Part shown: positions 5,652-7,569 of the stretch, in pieces
Position numbering within the stretch: the stretch's first letter is position 1
How the letters are laid out: the number at the start of each line of letters is the position of its first letter
Origin: Verrucomicrobiales bacterium
GTDB taxonomy: Bacteria; Verrucomicrobiota; Verrucomicrobiia; Limisphaerales; J093
Reading direction: 5' to 3'
Assembly: GCA_024233305.1 (NCBI GenBank)
Contig: JACKPV010000008.1
Location: 1-7,569 of the forward strand
Length of the DNA stretch: 7,569 nt
The notes under the pieces: generated by a model
Seen by the model: only the letters and a program-made list of their open reading frames with translations
What the model was told of the DNA's origin: nothing
Database searches by the model: none
Position numbers and translations under genes: made by a program

Positions 5652-7421
5652 CTAGCTCCCGGGTGAAGCCCCCGAGGCGCCCTTCAACACCCCCGAGATC
5701 ACCGCCCCCACCGCGATCATCAGCTCGCAGTCCAGATAGTGGTTGTCCCGCCGTTTCTGAACCCACAGCACCTTGATCCGGCCCCGCGAGTCCTCCCGTT
5801 CCTCCCGGACCTCCGCCGTCATCTGCTGCAGATAGTCCTGTCCGATCTTCCGGGGCAAGGTCCACTGACCGACCGCACCGTGCGTGACGAGGGCCAACTG
5901 GTCCTTGATGCTCGGGTTCGACCACTGGAACAGCGGCAGGTGCCGCTTCACCCTCGGCTTCTCCACCCCGAGGTTCGGGTCCACCAACACCCGCCGCCAG
6001 GTGCGCCGGACGGTCTTCTTGCTGCGCGGGTCCTGCGTGAGGAACCACTCCGCGTCATCCCCCTTCATCGCTTTCCACCCACTGGCCAGGCAGAATCGGT
6101 AGACCTCAGACGCCTTGAACCCCGAGTCGATCATGGCATTCACCAGCGGCACGTTGAGTTGCTGGCGAATCTGCTCCAGTTCCGTCGTCGTGTTGCAGCG
6201 CCCGTAGGCCAGCAGCCGGCTGGCGCCGCCCGGCCCGAACGCTCGGGCCACCCAGTAGTAATGCTCGCCACCCCGCGCCTGCCGGTCCGCCGCAATGAAC
6301 CGTGCCTGCTCCAACGGCCAGGCATCACCGAAATCATAGTCCCCACGGCGCTCCAGCAGGTAGTCTTCGCCGGTGACCATCCAGCGATCCAGGTCCCACG
6401 GTTCCCCCAAGGTCTCGGTGACGAAGGTGAACATCGGCTCGATGTCCCCGCCCACCCGCATCGCATCCACCGCCGCCAGAAACTCCTCCACAATCGACCG
6501 CCACTCGATCCAGTGCGGCAGCAGGGCATTCCAAGTGTAGCTGACGCGGGAACGCGGGGCATTCGGGTTCTGCGGCACGAACTGCCCGTGGTTCTCGATC
6601 CAACGCCGGTCCACCGGCGTATCCTTGATCCGCTGACCGCAGTGGGCGCACTCGTACCGGATGGTGTCCGCCAGCGCGTCGAACCGCCATTTCCCTTCCG
6701 GCTTGGTGGTGTCGTTGGAGTCCCACTTGAGTTGGTCAAACTTCAGCGGTTGAAGCTGCAGGCACTTCGGACACTCAAAATGCCATGCCCGCTGGTCCCC
6801 CGCCCGGAACGCGGTGTCCATCGCGTCCCCCTTGGTGCCGGGTGTCGAAATCAGGAACCTGCGCGAGTTCCAGAAGGACCGCGTCCGTTTGAGCACCATC
6901 TCCAACCGGCCCGGCGGGTAGTTGCGCACCTCATCGCAGAACAACCACCGGATCGGCTTGGACTGAAGCCGCGCCTTCGAGCCCGACCAGCCCAGGTAGA
7001 ACGGCATCCCGTCAAAGTTGAACCCCGTCAGTGTCGGTTCCGCCATCCGATCCTTCACGGGGCGGCACGCATCGAACGTCGGGGTGAGCCGGTCACGGGT
7101 GAAGTCCCGCAGCTCATCCTTGGTCGCGGTGACCCACATGGCGGGACCAGGGTCCTCGGAGATGGCCCAGCAAGCGCAGTTCATGACGGTCTGGGTTTTG
7201 GCGCTCTGGGCGGCGCATTGGACGGCGATGTCGTGAACCGTGTTATCGGAAAAATCCTCCATGACCGCCTTCACCCACGGCGACGCATCGGCCCGCCAGC
7301 GGCCCGGCATCGGGGAAGTCTCATCCACCCGGACATGGTCCTCGCACCACCGCCACGGCGGACGCCGGTCGGCCGGTTTGCACGCGGAACAGAAGCCTTC
7401 AAGCAATGGATGCTGTCTCAT
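5652..7421 (-). CDS. Terminase large subunit, GpA family
   Basis: The 589-residue protein is the packaging motor and concatemer-cutting nuclease, acting at the portal. Visible in order: a Cys-rich N-terminus (C11, C14, C26, H29); the GpA-type lead-in EDHVRVDETSPMPGRW; a Walker A-like AAQSAKTQ (70-77, Lys75); the coupling segment VTATKDELRDFTRDRLTP; Walker B RWLFCDEV (158-165, Asp163/Glu164); LISTPGTKGD (190-199), likely motif III; a zinc-ribbon pair CPKC (217-220) and CAHC (258-261); then the nuclease domain with FIAADRQ (Asp379), MIDSGF (Asp432) and DNHYLDCE (559-566) as likely metal ligands. Length is somewhat below lambda gpA (641). The start at ATG 7419-7421 is bounded by an in-frame TAG two codons upstream; no Shine-Dalgarno is seen. 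The small subunit is not in the window; if present it must lie beyond the right edge. Confidence 0.97.
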   Translation of the reverse strand: MRQHPLLEGFCSACKPADRRPPWRWCEDHVRVDETSPMPGRWRADASPWVKAVMEDFSDNTVHDIAVQCAAQSAKTQTVMNCACWAISEDPGPAMWVTATKDELRDFTRDRLTPTFDACRPVKDRMAEPTLTGFNFDGMPFYLGWSGSKARLQSKPIRWLFCDEVRNYPPGRLEMVLKRTRSFWNSRRFLISTPGTKGDAMDTAFRAGDQRAWHFECPKCLQLQPLKFDQLKWDSNDTTKPEGKWRFDALADTIRYECAHCGQRIKDTPVDRRWIENHGQFVPQNPNAPRSRVSYTWNALLPHWIEWRSIVEEFLAAVDAMRVGGDIEPMFTFVTETLGEPWDLDRWMVTGEDYLLERRGDYDFGDAWPLEQARFIAADRQARGGEHYYWVARAFGPGGASRLLAYGRCNTTTELEQIRQQLNVPLVNAMIDSGFKASEVYRFCLASGWKAMKGDDAEWFLTQDPRSKKTVRRTWRRVLVDPNLGVEKPRVKRHLPLFQWSNPSIKDQLALVTHGAVGQWTLPRKIGQDYLQQMTAEVREEREDSRGRIKVLWVQKRRDNHYLDCELMIAVGAVISGVLKGASGASPGS

Positions 7422-7569
7422 ACACTAAACGCGGGTTGCCTATCTTACCCCTTACCCGGCCCGGAAAACCTGCCTCGCACCGGTTCTCGCCCGCTCTCGG
7501 GCCAGTCTCGAACGCAGACGCGACACGAAGATGCCCCTCGGAACTGCCGAGGGGCTGGGTGGTAGTGAT
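7422..7569 (-). other. Non-coding leader upstream of terminase
   Basis: I see no gene in these 148 bases. No convincing -35/-10 promoter is visible on the minus strand. The segment holds a strong hairpin near its right end and a G/A-rich stretch (GGGTAAGGGGTAAGATAGG on the coding strand) ahead of the start. In lambda-type operons the small terminase subunit would directly precede, so the gap itself is unusual. Confidence 0.5.
7533..7555. terminator. Strong 9-bp GC hairpin, possible terminator of the upstream unit
   Basis: GCCCCTCGG (7533-7541) pairs perfectly with CCGAGGGGC (7547-7555) around a 5-base AACTG loop. Neither side carries a T-run, so it does not meet the standard rule for intrinsic termination; it could still act as a T-less terminator or as an mRNA-protecting hairpin at the start of the head operon. 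The direction cannot be decided without the sequence to the right. Confidence 0.45.

Noticed and set aside
5739..7565. 608-codon open frame on the plus strand antisense to the terminase
   Set aside because: It is a by-product of GC-rich codon use: the product is full of Pro, Arg and His without recognisable domains, while the opposite strand encodes an unmistakable GpA terminase.

Overview
The window is the head-morphogenesis block of a tailed (lambda-like, siphovirus-type) phage or prophage, transcribed entirely on the minus strand, so the operon reads from the right edge towards the left. The DNA is strongly GC-rich. No host gene, integrase, tRNA or attachment site is visible. Two gaps between genes hold short tandem repeats (a TTTCGTG-type 9-mer and a GGGAGAT-type 7-mer) of a kind I associate with chromosomes of Verrucomicrobia, Planctomycetes and related environmental bacteria. 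This suggests, as inference only, a prophage in such a host rather than a phage of an enterobacterium.

Layout in transcription order (right to left): a 148-base leader with one strong hairpin; terminase large subunit, GpA family (5652-7421); a 162-base gap with a nested inverted repeat and one copy of a repeated motif; a gpW-like head-tail connector (5187-5489); a lambda-B-family portal (3631-5190); an S49 (SppA/lambda C-like) head maturation protease (2844-3680); a coiled-coil probable scaffold (2390-2818); the major capsid protein, Gp13-like (1323-2348); a small lysine-rich protein at the lambda FI position (1022-1282); an FII-like head-tail joining candidate (659-1006); and a gpZ-like tail or neck protein, cut by the left window edge (1-659).

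The order corresponds to lambda A-W-B-C-Nu3-E-FI-FII-Z, without an obvious gpD decoration gene. The genes would work together as follows: scaffold, capsid protein and protease build and mature the procapsid around the portal; the terminase packages DNA through the portal; the gpW-, FII- and Z-like proteins close the head and connect it to the tail. Every reading frame is intact, so nothing here shows decay. The gene junctions are tight (1, 4 and 50 base overlaps; gaps of 15, 25, 40 and 41 bases) except after the terminase.

The unusual part lies between the genes rather than in them. The gaps on both sides of the capsid gene are almost wholly simple tandem repeat, a 21-base motif occurs both at the 3' end of the protease gene and upstream of the gpW-like gene, and most starts, including that of the capsid gene, lack a recognisable Shine-Dalgarno sequence. 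I see no evidence of a new defence or enzymatic system in this window.
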